The position numbers and the translations under genes are program-made. From Paenibacillus chibensis (GTDB lineage: Bacteria > Bacillota > Bacilli > Paenibacillales > Paenibacillaceae), in assembly GCF_004001045.1 (NCBI RefSeq), contig NZ_BIMK01000004.1:186001-250000 (forward strand): a DNA stretch of 64,000 nt. The letters run 5' to 3'. Position 1 is the first letter of the stretch. Each line of letters begins with the position of its first letter. The notes beneath the pieces are model-generated. The model was given only the letters and a program-made list of their open reading frames with translations. It did not search any database and had not been told where the DNA came from. Shown piece after piece: positions 42,087-49,336 of the stretch.

Positions 42087-42136
42087 CCTAAAGCGGCATC
42101 AGCTATCCGCTTCACCAGTCGAATGATGAATTACGC

Positions 42137-42166
42137 AGGCTCCGGCAGGATGACGGGGCCTTTTTG
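42137..42166 (+). terminator. Terminator after the yda operon
   Basis: AGGCTCCG / CGGGGCCTTTTT imperfect stem with a T run. Confidence 0.7.
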
Positions 42167-42241
42167 ATGTGAGGCTGTATTCTGTGACCTTGTTGGAACC
42201 ACCTTATGGCACATATTTCACGCTTGGTCTTGGCGGAATGA

Positions 42242-42269
42242 TTGACTTCTGAAGGATTCGTCATACAAT
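42242..42269 (+). promoter_or_regulatory. SigA-type promoter of the desulfidase/UDG-like operon
   Basis: TTGACT (42242-42247), 16-base spacer, TACAAT (42264-42269). It implies a leader of about 140 bases before the GTG at 42417. The leader has a CCGG-rich stretch (42333-42345) that may fold, but no known riboswitch was recognised. Nothing else was seen in 42087-42416 besides the upstream terminator. Confidence 0.6.
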
Positions 42270-42416
42270 ATAATCAATTATTCCGATTAGATTAGTCGAT
42301 ATATGGTGGCTATATGAATCCGAACCGAGCCGGTCTGGACGCCGGTGCAGACATTTTGCGGACGGGTTGCGATGCTATCGTGCAGAGATGGCCAATGAGG
42401 AGAAACGGGGTGCTCC

Positions 42417-42959
42417 GTGCAGAGCAGCAGAAGAATCATCGTCATGTCCCATTGCATTTTAAATCAAAATTCGGTTGCGCCGGGGAAAGCCCGCAGTCCC
42501 GGCATCATGAAATCGGCGGTCGATTGGGCGACGGAGGAAAGATACGGCATTCTCCAGCTGCCATGCCCGGAGCTGACGTTTTTTGGCCTTGATCGTCCGC
42601 TAATGAACGCGGAGGCTTATGATACACCGGAATATCATGCCCATAATCGCCGCATCTTGCTGCCGGTCATCGACCAACTCAAAACATACCAACAGCATGG
42701 ATATGAGATTGCCGGAGGCCTCGGCATCGCGGGCAGCCTCTCCTGTGACCCGGGCAGGGGCGTGTTCATGCGCGATTTTCTTGAGTTGGCGAAGGAGCAT
42801 GACGTATATATCGATTTCTTTTGGCAAATTCCTGATCATAAGGAAGAGGTTTTCGACGCGAGGGATAAGCAGAGCGTTTATGGCCCTGTGGGCCGGCGTC
42901 CCCAAACCGCATCCCCAAGGAAGTCTAAGGACGGCAGGAAAAAAGGAAGGTTTCGATGA
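42417..42959 (+). CDS. TudS-related putative desulfidase (DUF523-like, CD3072 type)
   Basis: 180 aa. GTG 42417 is the only start after an in-frame stop at 42396; GGGGTG precedes it. Key features: Cys in 'IVMSHCILNQNSVAPGKAR', 'GILQLPCPELTFFGLDRP', 'YDTPEYHAHNRRIL' and 'IAGSLSCDPGRGVFMRDFL'. The three conserved cysteines are the expected [4Fe-4S] ligands of TudS/DUF523 proteins, which remove sulfur from thiolated nucleobases such as 2-thiouracil; assignment to the CD3072 branch is by remembered sequence pattern. A basic tail (PRKSKDGRKKGRFR) extends beyond the usual length. Its stop overlaps the start of the UDG-like gene (ATGA), so the two are translationally coupled. Confidence 0.75.
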   Translation: MQSSRRIIVMSHCILNQNSVAPGKARSPGIMKSAVDWATEERYGILQLPCPELTFFGLDRPLMNAEAYDTPEYHAHNRRILLPVIDQLKTYQQHGYEIAGGLGIAGSLSCDPGRGVFMRDFLELAKEHDVYIDFFWQIPDHKEEVFDARDKQSVYGPVGRRPQTASPRKSKDGRKKGRFR

Positions 42960-43750
42960 ATCCGCGATCGGGAGCGGCTGCTTCCGGTACCCGGGAAGGA
43001 GGGAACGCCTTGGCAATCTCATCTTTGTTCTCGAATTATAAACCGGCGCTGCTGAGGCTTCCCCAAGGCGCGGAGCTGACCAAGCCGGAGCTGTTGACGG
43101 AAGCGTTCCGCATGGCGTCCGAAGGGCGGATCGCCATGTATTATGCGCCGCATAACGAATGGATCAACCGCAGCGCGCAGGTGGCGATCGTTGGAATCAC
43201 GCCGGGATGGACGCAAATGAAGGCAGCCTATGAATCGGCGGTGGCCGGTCTGGCCGCGGGGCTTCCGGACGAGGAGATCTGCCGCCGGGCGAAACGAACG
43301 GCCGGGTTTGCCGGGCCGATGCGCCAGCATCTGACTGCCATGCTGGACAAGCTTGGCCTGCCGGAGTGCCTGGACATCCGTTCCAGCGCGGAATTGTTCG
43401 GGGAGAAGGCGCTTTTGCTGCATACGACATCGCTCCTGAAGTACCCGGTGTTCGTGCAGGAACGCAATTACACGGGCGCGAATCCCGATATGCTGGCTTC
43501 GCCGCTGCTTTGGGGCCAGGCGCTGGCTTTCCTGGAGGAGCTGCGGGATCTCCCGGATGTACTGCTGATTCCGCTTGGCCGGTCGGTGGAGCGGGTGCTC
43601 TGCCGGATGGCGGAGGAGGGACGGATTCATGAGGAGCGGATTTTGCGGGGATTTCCGCATCCCTCCGGGGCTAATGGGCATCGGAAGCGCCAATTCGCCG
43701 CGCAGCAGGATGCCATGCAGGCGAAGCTGCGGGCTTTTTACGGGCGGTAA
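42956..43750 (+). CDS. Protein with uracil-DNA-glycosylase-superfamily-like motifs
   Basis: 264 aa; ATG 42956 follows AAGGAAGG by 6 bases. Two motifs stand out in the right order and spacing for the UDG fold: 'VAIVGITPGWTQMKAAYE' (~75-92), like the G-x-x-P-G water-activating loop of MUG/TDG and family 4-6 enzymes, and 'ILRGFPHPSGANGHRKRQF' (~230-248), like the H/N-P-S loop that inserts into the minor groove. Between them are 'LLLHTTSLLKYPVFVQERNY' and 'VLLIPLGRSVERVLCRM', the usual strand before the second motif. This suggests a UDG-like base-binding fold, but enzymatic activity is unproven. Coupled to the desulfidase gene, which hints at a shared nucleobase theme. Confidence 0.65.
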   Translation: MNPRSGAAASGTREGGNALAISSLFSNYKPALLRLPQGAELTKPELLTEAFRMASEGRIAMYYAPHNEWINRSAQVAIVGITPGWTQMKAAYESAVAGLAAGLPDEEICRRAKRTAGFAGPMRQHLTAMLDKLGLPECLDIRSSAELFGEKALLLHTTSLLKYPVFVQERNYTGANPDMLASPLLWGQALAFLEELRDLPDVLLIPLGRSVERVLCRMAEEGRIHEERILRGFPHPSGANGHRKRQFAAQQDAMQAKLRAFYGR

Positions 43751-43861
43751 CGGGCAACGCCAAGTTGAGTGTGCTGCGGTCGGGGACGAATGCAGCTTTG
43801 AAAGCGGACCTGCGAGGCTTTCATCCGGAACTAGCCGTTGTGAATATGTACGGCCTAGACC

Positions 43862-43909
43862 AAAAAACGGCGTACGCATAAGTCTGAGCGACTTTCTGCG
43901 TACGCCGTT
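43862..43909 (-). terminator. Terminator of the permease-PadR operon (two-tier hairpin)
   Basis: AACGGCGTACGCA pairs with TGCGTACGCCGTT (13 bp), with a second nested stem AAGTC/GACTT in the loop. On the minus strand it is followed by TTTTTTGG. Confidence 0.85.
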
Positions 43910-43931
43910 CTATCGTAAATGTAGGGTCAAG

Positions 43932-44459
43932 TTATTGCTGCGCGATCACGAGCTGCTCCAGCTTGTTCAGCCACTCGAGGTCGATCTTCAGCTGGCTGAT
44001 GGAATGCTCGTGAATCAGGTGCACCGCAGGCGGGGTACCCTCACGCACCGATTCCCAAAAGGCCTCATCGCTTCGGATTTTGTTCTCCAGCTTTTCCTTG
44101 GCCTCGTCAATAAGAAACATCAGCTTTTTCGGATCGGCATGCTTCAGGAAGATGACAGAGGAGTACAGGGCGTCGACGCGGGTGAAGTTTTTAAAGCTCG
44201 CATAGATTTCCTGCTCCAAGTACCCTTTTCCGAGCGGCGTGATGCCATAGGTCGTTTTTTCCGGACGGTTGTCGTCGCGGATCACCTCGATTTTTTCGAT
44301 GTACCCCTTCTTCAGCATCACCTCGAAATTGTAGTACAGGGTTCCGTCATTGATCTTGGAGCTTTCATCGAGCACGTTCTGCTTGAACATTTTCTTGATA
44401 TCATACGGATGATGATGACCCGAACTGAGAACTCCCAATATAAAAATTTGAAGCGACAT
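43932..44459 (-). CDS. PadR-family transcriptional regulator
   Basis: 175 aa from ATG 44459, with GGGAG nine bases before; an ATG at 44483 has no site. The N-terminal PadR winged helix is 'LQIFILGVLSSGHHHPYDIKKMF', 'INDGTLYYNFEVMLKKGYIEKIEVIRDDNRPEKTTYGITPLGKGYL' (continuous, with the typical wing), followed by a C-terminal helical Vir-type dimerisation domain. PadR proteins usually repress adjacent efflux genes and respond to the exported compound. It sits downstream of the permease on the same strand and probably autoregulates through the palindrome at 45813-45834. Confidence 0.9.
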   Translation of the reverse strand: MSLQIFILGVLSSGHHHPYDIKKMFKQNVLDESSKINDGTLYYNFEVMLKKGYIEKIEVIRDDNRPEKTTYGITPLGKGYLEQEIYASFKNFTRVDALYSSVIFLKHADPKKLMFLIDEAKEKLENKIRSDEAFWESVREGTPPAVHLIHEHSISQLKIDLEWLNKLEQLVIAQQ

Positions 44460-44615
44460 TATGCAACACTCCCATCCAATCATACGAAAAGCCGGCTGAC
44501 TCTGGGGAGTGAGCTGGCTTCGCGTGTATGTGCCATAGACGGCCTGGGCATAAGACCCGGGCAGTCTATGCGGCTTATCTTCATTGAAAGAAAATCAACT
44601 TGCAACCTGACTTCA

Positions 44616-45785
44616 TCATGATACGGCCGCTGCAGGTTTACTCTCGTCGGCCGATTCTTTCGGGGAAACGAAGTAGAACGAAATCAGGCAGATGATCATG
44701 GAAGCAATGGATGCGATCCACAATCCGAGCAGATGCTCGGTTAGCTTGCCGCCGCCGAAGATGACCGAGAAGTCCGTTTGCACGGTATAGAACATGATGG
44801 AGATATAGCTCACGATCTTGAAGAGCCATGGCATCATTTCCCGGGACATCGTCGCGCCGCTGCTGATGGTTTGGATCAGCATGAGCGTCAGGTTCGCGAA
44901 AATGGCTTTGTCCTTTAATAATAAACTGAAAATGGACATAAACTCAATGGCTCCGAACAATTCAAGCGCATGAACAAGCCATACCTTTACGAAAATTTCC
45001 GCTCCGTAGCCGCCTTGAATCAGGAAATAGATCGAAATCCCGATCAGCGGCGCGATCAGAGCGACAATGGCATTGGTAGCCTGCGCGGACCAAAAGGCCT
45101 GCCACAAACCCATCTTGCGTTTCAATACGTTCATGGCGCCGACCATCATCATGGAGAAGATCATGGCGCCCGTATAACTGACCATCGTCAGGAAGAAGGG
45201 TGCCATCTGGTTATGCATGCCTGCCGGCACCGGATTCGTGTTGACGATATTCGCATCCAGCTTGGTAGGAATCTCAGCCGCGAGCTTCTGTGCCTGCTCC
45301 GCAGGCATTTTCATCGACTGAAATACGCCCTGCGCGGTCTGCGTTGCGAATTGGTTGTTCAAATTGGTCATAATCTGCGTCACGACCGACTGCATGCTGC
45401 TCGAGACCATCGCCGGGTTGGACTGGTTCATGAAGAAATCCATTTTGGCTTTCGTTCCGGATGTGGACAGCTGCTTCGTAAAGTCCTGCGGGATGTGAAT
45501 GACCAGCGCAAGTTCACGGTCGTTCAGCTGCTCCTGGGCTTTATCCAGCGGAAGATCCGTCACCATTTTGAACGGAAGCTGCTTGGCCAGGCCTGCCGCG
45601 ATTTCTTTGCCCGCCTGTTTGTCTTCGTTGACGATGGCAACGGACATCTCGGTCATGTTTTTCGGAATGGCACTGTAGCCTGTCATGAAGACCAGGATCA
45701 TGACGACCTGATAAAACAGGACCATTGTGATTCCGCCGATGACGGATTTGTTTTTAAGAAACGTTACAATGTTTTTCAATGACAC
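44616..45785 (-). CDS. YhgE/Pip-like ABC-2-type membrane exporter
   Basis: 389 aa. One N-terminal helix (~14-38 'IGGITMVLFYQVVMILVFMTGYSA'), a large extracellular region (~40-215) with 'PKNMTEMSVAIVNEDKQAG' and 'RELALVIHIPQDFTKQLS' as in the YhgE/Pip and DUF3533 families, then five helices (~220-375). These proteins act in drug export or protein secretion, with or without a separate ATPase; none is encoded nearby. The PadR gene follows, as in many efflux operons. The start codon is 28 bases from an AT-rich palindrome, and GAGGTGTGTGTC supplies the ribosome binding site. Confidence 0.82.
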   Translation of the reverse strand: MSLKNIVTFLKNKSVIGGITMVLFYQVVMILVFMTGYSAIPKNMTEMSVAIVNEDKQAGKEIAAGLAKQLPFKMVTDLPLDKAQEQLNDRELALVIHIPQDFTKQLSTSGTKAKMDFFMNQSNPAMVSSSMQSVVTQIMTNLNNQFATQTAQGVFQSMKMPAEQAQKLAAEIPTKLDANIVNTNPVPAGMHNQMAPFFLTMVSYTGAMIFSMMMVGAMNVLKRKMGLWQAFWSAQATNAIVALIAPLIGISIYFLIQGGYGAEIFVKVWLVHALELFGAIEFMSIFSLLLKDKAIFANLTLMLIQTISSGATMSREMMPWLFKIVSYISIMFYTVQTDFSVIFGGGKLTEHLLGLWIASIASMIICLISFYFVSPKESADESKPAAAVS

Positions 45786-45812
45786 ACACCTCGATGTATA
45801 TAAATTTGATTT

Positions 45813-45834
45813 AATTACTTTAATTAGAGTAATT
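45813..45834 (-). promoter_or_regulatory. Near-perfect 22-bp palindrome, candidate PadR operator
   Basis: AATTACT-t-TAATTA-g-AGTAATT: 20 of 22 positions are symmetric. It lies 28 bases before the permease start codon. Regulation by the co-encoded PadR protein is inferred. Confidence 0.6.
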
Positions 45835-45936
45835 GATTTAGAATCATACGCCGGGTGAAATGTGGTGTCAACGAATGTATGCGCTTATATGTGATTTTTG
45901 TCATATTCAAAATGAAAAGTTTTCATTTAAGACACA

Positions 45937-45950
45937 ATTACGGTTGTAAT
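45937..45950 (+). promoter_or_regulatory. BlaI/MecI-type operator 1
   Basis: ATTAC-N4-GTAAT, followed by AGTT, matching the half-sites of operator 2 (34 bases centre to centre). Confidence 0.6.
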
Positions 45951-45971
45951 AGTTCAGGTCATAGGTTATAT

Positions 45972-45983
45972 TTACATTTGTAA
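45972..45983 (+). promoter_or_regulatory. BlaI/MecI-type operator 2
   Basis: TTACA-TT-TGTAA contains the TACAnnTGTA core bound by BlaI/MecI repressors and is followed by TAGTT as in operator 1. It lies 37 bases before the BlaI-like start. Confidence 0.7.
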
Positions 45984-46019
45984 TAGTTAATCTTCCTGGA
46001 ATGGAAAGGAGGTGTAAGG

Positions 46020-46421
46020 ATGGAGAGCATGCCCAAAATATCAGAGTCCGAGTGGGAGATTATGAAGATTGTATGGAAGGAAAACCCGCTGACGGCAGAG
46101 CAGATCGTTCAGCATTTGCCCGCAGATACGGAATGGAGCGACCAAACGGTCAGGACCTTCATTAACCGGCTGATGAAAAAGAAGGCGCTGGGCTATGAAA
46201 AGTCGGGGAGGAGCTATCGTTATTATCCGCTGATATCCGAAAAAGAATGCGTGCGCGCGGAAAGCAGGTCGTTCCTGAACCGCGTGTTTGGCGGAGCGGC
46301 GGGGCTGATGATGACGAATTTTCTGGAGGAAACGCAGCTGTCGGACCAGGAAATTGAACAGCTGCGACAGCTGCTATTGGAGAAGCAAAGCAAGGACGCG
46401 AACAACCCATCACGGTCCTAA
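46020..46421 (+). CDS. BlaI/MecI/CopY-family repressor
   Basis: 133 aa with AAAGGAGG before the ATG. The winged HTH 'ISESEWEIMKIVWKENPLTAEQIV' and 'WSDQTVRTFINRLMKKKALGYEKSGRSYRYYPLISEKE' (continuous) is followed by a helical dimerisation domain 'SFLNRVFGGAAGLMMTNFLEE'. The expected proteolytic cleavage site after the HTH is plausible near 'FLNRVF'. It is paired with a BlaR1-like protease encoded 31 bases downstream, and two operator copies precede it, so the pair is likely autoregulated and responds to an envelope signal. Confidence 0.92.
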   Translation: MESMPKISESEWEIMKIVWKENPLTAEQIVQHLPADTEWSDQTVRTFINRLMKKKALGYEKSGRSYRYYPLISEKECVRAESRSFLNRVFGGAAGLMMTNFLEETQLSDQEIEQLRQLLLEKQSKDANNPSRS

Positions 46422-46452
46422 GCCGTGAAATCCAATCAAACGAGGTCATCCC

Positions 46453-48720
46453 ATGAACATTACCGAGAGCCTCTTCAGGTGGTTTATCGCGGCGACATTG
46501 ACGGCGAGCTTGGCTGCCATCGTGGTAATATTCGTACAGCATCTGCTGCGCAGGCGCATCGGCGCCCGTCTGAGATATGCATTATGGCTGATTGTGCTGG
46601 TCAGGCTCGTGGTGCCCGTTTTTCCTCACAGCCCGGTAAGCCTTTTTAATGCGATTCCTACGGTTACAGAGATAAAAAATGCTGTCTCCAGCCTATCGTT
46701 TCAGCAGGACAAGCCTGGCGCGAAGGGTGGAAACAGCGTCAAAGAAAATTCAAACCAAACCCATTATACAACGAATGAGAACGCACAGACTATCCCGCAG
46801 CAGCTTTGGTTGCCGCAGGGTCATGGAGCAAGCGCGGTTCCGGCAGAACGAGCATCCCATCCGGCGATCCGGGTTCTGTCCGTCGTCTGGCTGACGGGTA
46901 CGTTAGCCTTTCTGGCATACAATCTGGTGTACTGGCTGCGGATCAAGAGAAAGCAGAGAAGCTTCCGCCGCGTCAGCAATCCCGAAGCATGGTCGATCGT
47001 GGAAGAATGCCGGAGTCTGTTTGCCATTCAACGGCCGGTATCGCTATTCACCGATTCAAGCATACAAAGTCCTTATATTACGGGCGTTGTCCGTCCGGCA
47101 ATATATTTGCCAGACACATTCGGACAAGAGGCGGAGGATGCGTCCCGCCTCAAGCATGTGCTTGCACATGAGCTGGCCCATTATAAAAGAAAAGATACGG
47201 CTTGGAACATGCTGGGCAGTTTGGTATTGGCCATTCACTGGATGAACCCGTTCGTATGGTTCCTGATGCGGCGGATGAAATCGGACCGGGAGCAAGCCTG
47301 CGACGCCTGTGCTTTGGAGGTGCTTGGCGAAGAGGAGGCCGTGCCGTACGGCATGACGATTATCGCTTTCCTTAAGCGGCATTCCGCAGGACGGAATCAG
47401 CCGCATCTCCTGTACTTCAAAGGCATGAACGGGGAAAAGGACATGATGCGGCGGATTCGCATGATCGGTTCTTTTAAAAAGGGTTCTTATAAGTTTTCGT
47501 TATTGGCCGTACTTCTGGTGGTTCTGCTCGGCGCGGCAACGCTGACGAACGCACCGGTGTCGGAGGCAGGCACTTCCGCCTGGATTCATGCGGAGCAGGG
47601 CGGGAAGGAGAAGCTGTTCGAGGATGGAGGGTTCCTTGTTTACGATAATCTGGAGAAGGGGGCTCGGATGGCACCGTTCGTGTTTAAAGTGCCTTCGGTG
47701 CTGCCGGACGGATATACTTTTGACGACTTGTCTTTTCATATTCAACCGCTGACATCCTCGGCCAGTCCGGAAGTGGATATCAAGTATATAAAGGCTAGGA
47801 TAAATACAAGCAGCGGCAGCATGCACCTCAAAATCTCGCGCAGCGCAGGCCTGGAAGAGACCACTGAACAAGTCGTTGCGGACGAGAGCAAATCTCTTGA
47901 GGGGTTCGGTCATCAAGAAGGGAGCTACACCATCGAAAAAGCGCCCATCTCCCTTTCCGGCACCGAGGGACTGCGAATCACAATCCGCATGCTCGCCTGG
48001 GAAGGTCAGCCGGAGCGCTACTATTATATCTGGAAGGATCAAGGAATCACTTATCAGCTGGATTCTTACGGCGGTTTGAGCCCGGACGATTACGAGCGCA
48101 TGATCGTTTCTATGAAGCTGCCGGACCGCGAGCTGAACAAGCTTTATGAAAACAACGAATATCATGGCAGAACGATTACGTATCTGTTTGACACCGAGGA
48201 TATCCGGCGGGCTCAGAAGCTGATCGGATATGATGCCGCTTTTCCGCGCGAACTCCCCGGGGGCTTTGCTGCAAGCGGATCTTACGTATCCCGTAAGGTG
48301 AATTTTAACTATCCCGAGAGCGATCAGGATTCCATGCGGATGCTGCTTGAGGTGAGCTATCGCCCCATTAAGACAGACAAGAGCTCTGGAGGAGAACAGG
48401 TCGAGGGCATTAAGAGGGTCGACTTCACGCAAATGCTGAACGGGACGATGTATGAGGATATGAAGAATAAAGGGTTGGTCTCGTTTATGCTGATCGATGG
48501 GGAACGGAACAACGTCAAGCTGCAGCCGGTCTCCATCCAGGGACGGGAAGCGCTGCGAACGGAAACTTTCAAGGTGGACGGTACCCTCAGTGGTCCGAAC
48601 GCAACCGATCTTGTCAGCTACTTCTGGCTGGAGGACGGCGTTTGCTATCAAGCGAACTTTGCCGGACAGGCACCTGAAGAAGAGCAGATCGTTCTATATT
48701 TGATGCAGCAGGACAAATAA
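46453..48720 (+). CDS. BlaR1-like M56 sensor metalloprotease with a non-PBP extracellular region
   Basis: 755 aa. Membrane helices at ~8-30, ~37-57, ~138-158 and ~345-365 enclose the M56 protease, with zinc motif HELAHY at 239-244 and 'SDREQACDACALEVLGEE' giving the third ligand. The region after ~370 (~385 aa, outside) lacks the SxxK/SxN/KTG motifs of a penicillin-binding sensor. It instead has two long repeats-like segments ('FKVPSVLPDGYTFDDLSFHI', 'YDAAFPRELPGGFAASGSYV') resembling DUF4367-type stress sensor domains. It should cleave the BlaI-like repressor on sensing an unknown envelope signal rather than a beta-lactam. Confidence 0.88.
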   Translation: MNITESLFRWFIAATLTASLAAIVVIFVQHLLRRRIGARLRYALWLIVLVRLVVPVFPHSPVSLFNAIPTVTEIKNAVSSLSFQQDKPGAKGGNSVKENSNQTHYTTNENAQTIPQQLWLPQGHGASAVPAERASHPAIRVLSVVWLTGTLAFLAYNLVYWLRIKRKQRSFRRVSNPEAWSIVEECRSLFAIQRPVSLFTDSSIQSPYITGVVRPAIYLPDTFGQEAEDASRLKHVLAHELAHYKRKDTAWNMLGSLVLAIHWMNPFVWFLMRRMKSDREQACDACALEVLGEEEAVPYGMTIIAFLKRHSAGRNQPHLLYFKGMNGEKDMMRRIRMIGSFKKGSYKFSLLAVLLVVLLGAATLTNAPVSEAGTSAWIHAEQGGKEKLFEDGGFLVYDNLEKGARMAPFVFKVPSVLPDGYTFDDLSFHIQPLTSSASPEVDIKYIKARINTSSGSMHLKISRSAGLEETTEQVVADESKSLEGFGHQEGSYTIEKAPISLSGTEGLRITIRMLAWEGQPERYYYIWKDQGITYQLDSYGGLSPDDYERMIVSMKLPDRELNKLYENNEYHGRTITYLFDTEDIRRAQKLIGYDAAFPRELPGGFAASGSYVSRKVNFNYPESDQDSMRMLLEVSYRPIKTDKSSGGEQVEGIKRVDFTQMLNGTMYEDMKNKGLVSFMLIDGERNNVKLQPVSIQGREALRTETFKVDGTLSGPNATDLVSYFWLEDGVCYQANFAGQAPEEEQIVLYLMQQDK

Positions 48721-48737
48721 GATTCGGAATACGGAAA

Positions 48738-48770
48738 GGAGCCGGCTCACGCAGCCCGGCTTCTTTCTTT
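48738..48770 (+). terminator. Probable terminator after the BlaR1-like gene
   Basis: GAGCCGG / CCCGGCTTC stem followed by TTTCTTTCT. Confidence 0.55.
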
Positions 48771-48842
48771 CTCCGCATAAATAATGATTGCCTGGATGGG
48801 GTATAGATAAACGGCGGTCCATAAAAAGGAAGCGTCGGCAGA

Positions 48843-48871
48843 TTGACTTCCTTCTCGGCTAAGAATAGTAT
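48843..48871 (+). promoter_or_regulatory. Promoter of the ArsR gene placing the start at the ATG
   Basis: TTGACT (48843-48848), 17-base spacer, TAGTAT (48866-48871). Seven bases after the -10 is the A of the ATG at 48878, so the mRNA may have no leader. Confidence 0.6.
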
Positions 48872-48885
48872 AGTCGTATGACTAT
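48870..48885. promoter_or_regulatory. Inverted repeat across -10 and start codon of the ArsR gene
   Basis: ATAGTC-GTAT-GACTAT, perfect 6-bp arms, positioned to block both polymerase and initiation; a candidate autoregulatory operator. Confidence 0.5.
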
Positions 48886-49168
48886 CAAACTTTCTAAAGA
48901 CGATGAGAAGCGGGCTAAGATTTTCAAGGCCCTATCGGAAGTAAAGCGCATTGAGATCATCCGTTACCTGCATCATCACCGCAGCTGCAATACCTGCGGC
49001 GAGGTAGGGGAAGCGATGGGCATGGACAAGTCCAATGTCTCGTATCATCTCAAAATTTTGTACGAAGCGGATCTGATCGAGTTATACCGCAAAGGTCAAA
49101 ATAAGAACAGCGTGCTGCGGGAGGATACGTTTAACGAATGGATGCCGGGTTTCTTGGACAGTTTATAA
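48878..49168 (+). CDS. ArsR/SmtB-family winged-helix regulator
   Basis: 96 aa. Core 'AKIFKALSEVKRIEIIRYLHHH', then 'TCGEVGEAMGMDKSNVSYHL' (recognition helix) and 'KILYEADLIELYRKGQNKNS'. Two cysteines in 'RSCNTCGEV' near the sensing helix could bind metal or respond to oxidants, but there is no classical ELCVCD site. No ribosome binding site precedes the ATG, and the promoter places transcription initiation at the start codon. The next gene is an MDR reductase behind a 12-2-12 palindrome, a likely target. Confidence 0.88.
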   Translation: MTIKLSKDDEKRAKIFKALSEVKRIEIIRYLHHHRSCNTCGEVGEAMGMDKSNVSYHLKILYEADLIELYRKGQNKNSVLREDTFNEWMPGFLDSL

Positions 49169-49194
49169 TGGACGAGAAACCCTGTTTTCGGATC

Positions 49195-49220
49195 AATAGT
49201 TTTAAAGTTTTAAAACTATT
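49195..49220. promoter_or_regulatory. Perfect 12-2-12 palindrome before the MDR reductase
   Basis: AATAGTTTTAAA, two bases, then its exact reverse complement. The 12-2-12 layout is the classical ArsR/SmtB operator geometry and it lies between the ArsR gene and the reductase gene. It shares the ATAGT/ACTAT ends with the site at 48870 but with different spacing. An AT-rich terminator hairpin for the ArsR gene is the alternative. Confidence 0.55.
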
Positions 49221-49336
49221 TAATATTTTTAAGGGCGACAAAGGCGACTTCAAGCTTCTTCGAATATGAACGGTACTTAGTCATTGATTATTCCAGTACA
49301 ACACATTTAATTATAATAAGGGAGCAGTGATTCAAT

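Noticed and set aside
42270..42416. Riboswitch in the leader of the desulfidase/UDG-like operon
   Set aside because: The leader is long enough and has a CCGG-rich stretch, but no known aptamer pattern could be traced.
47500..48651. A 383-codon minus-strand frame
   Set aside because: Antisense to the outer domain of the BlaR1-like gene; no family resemblance.
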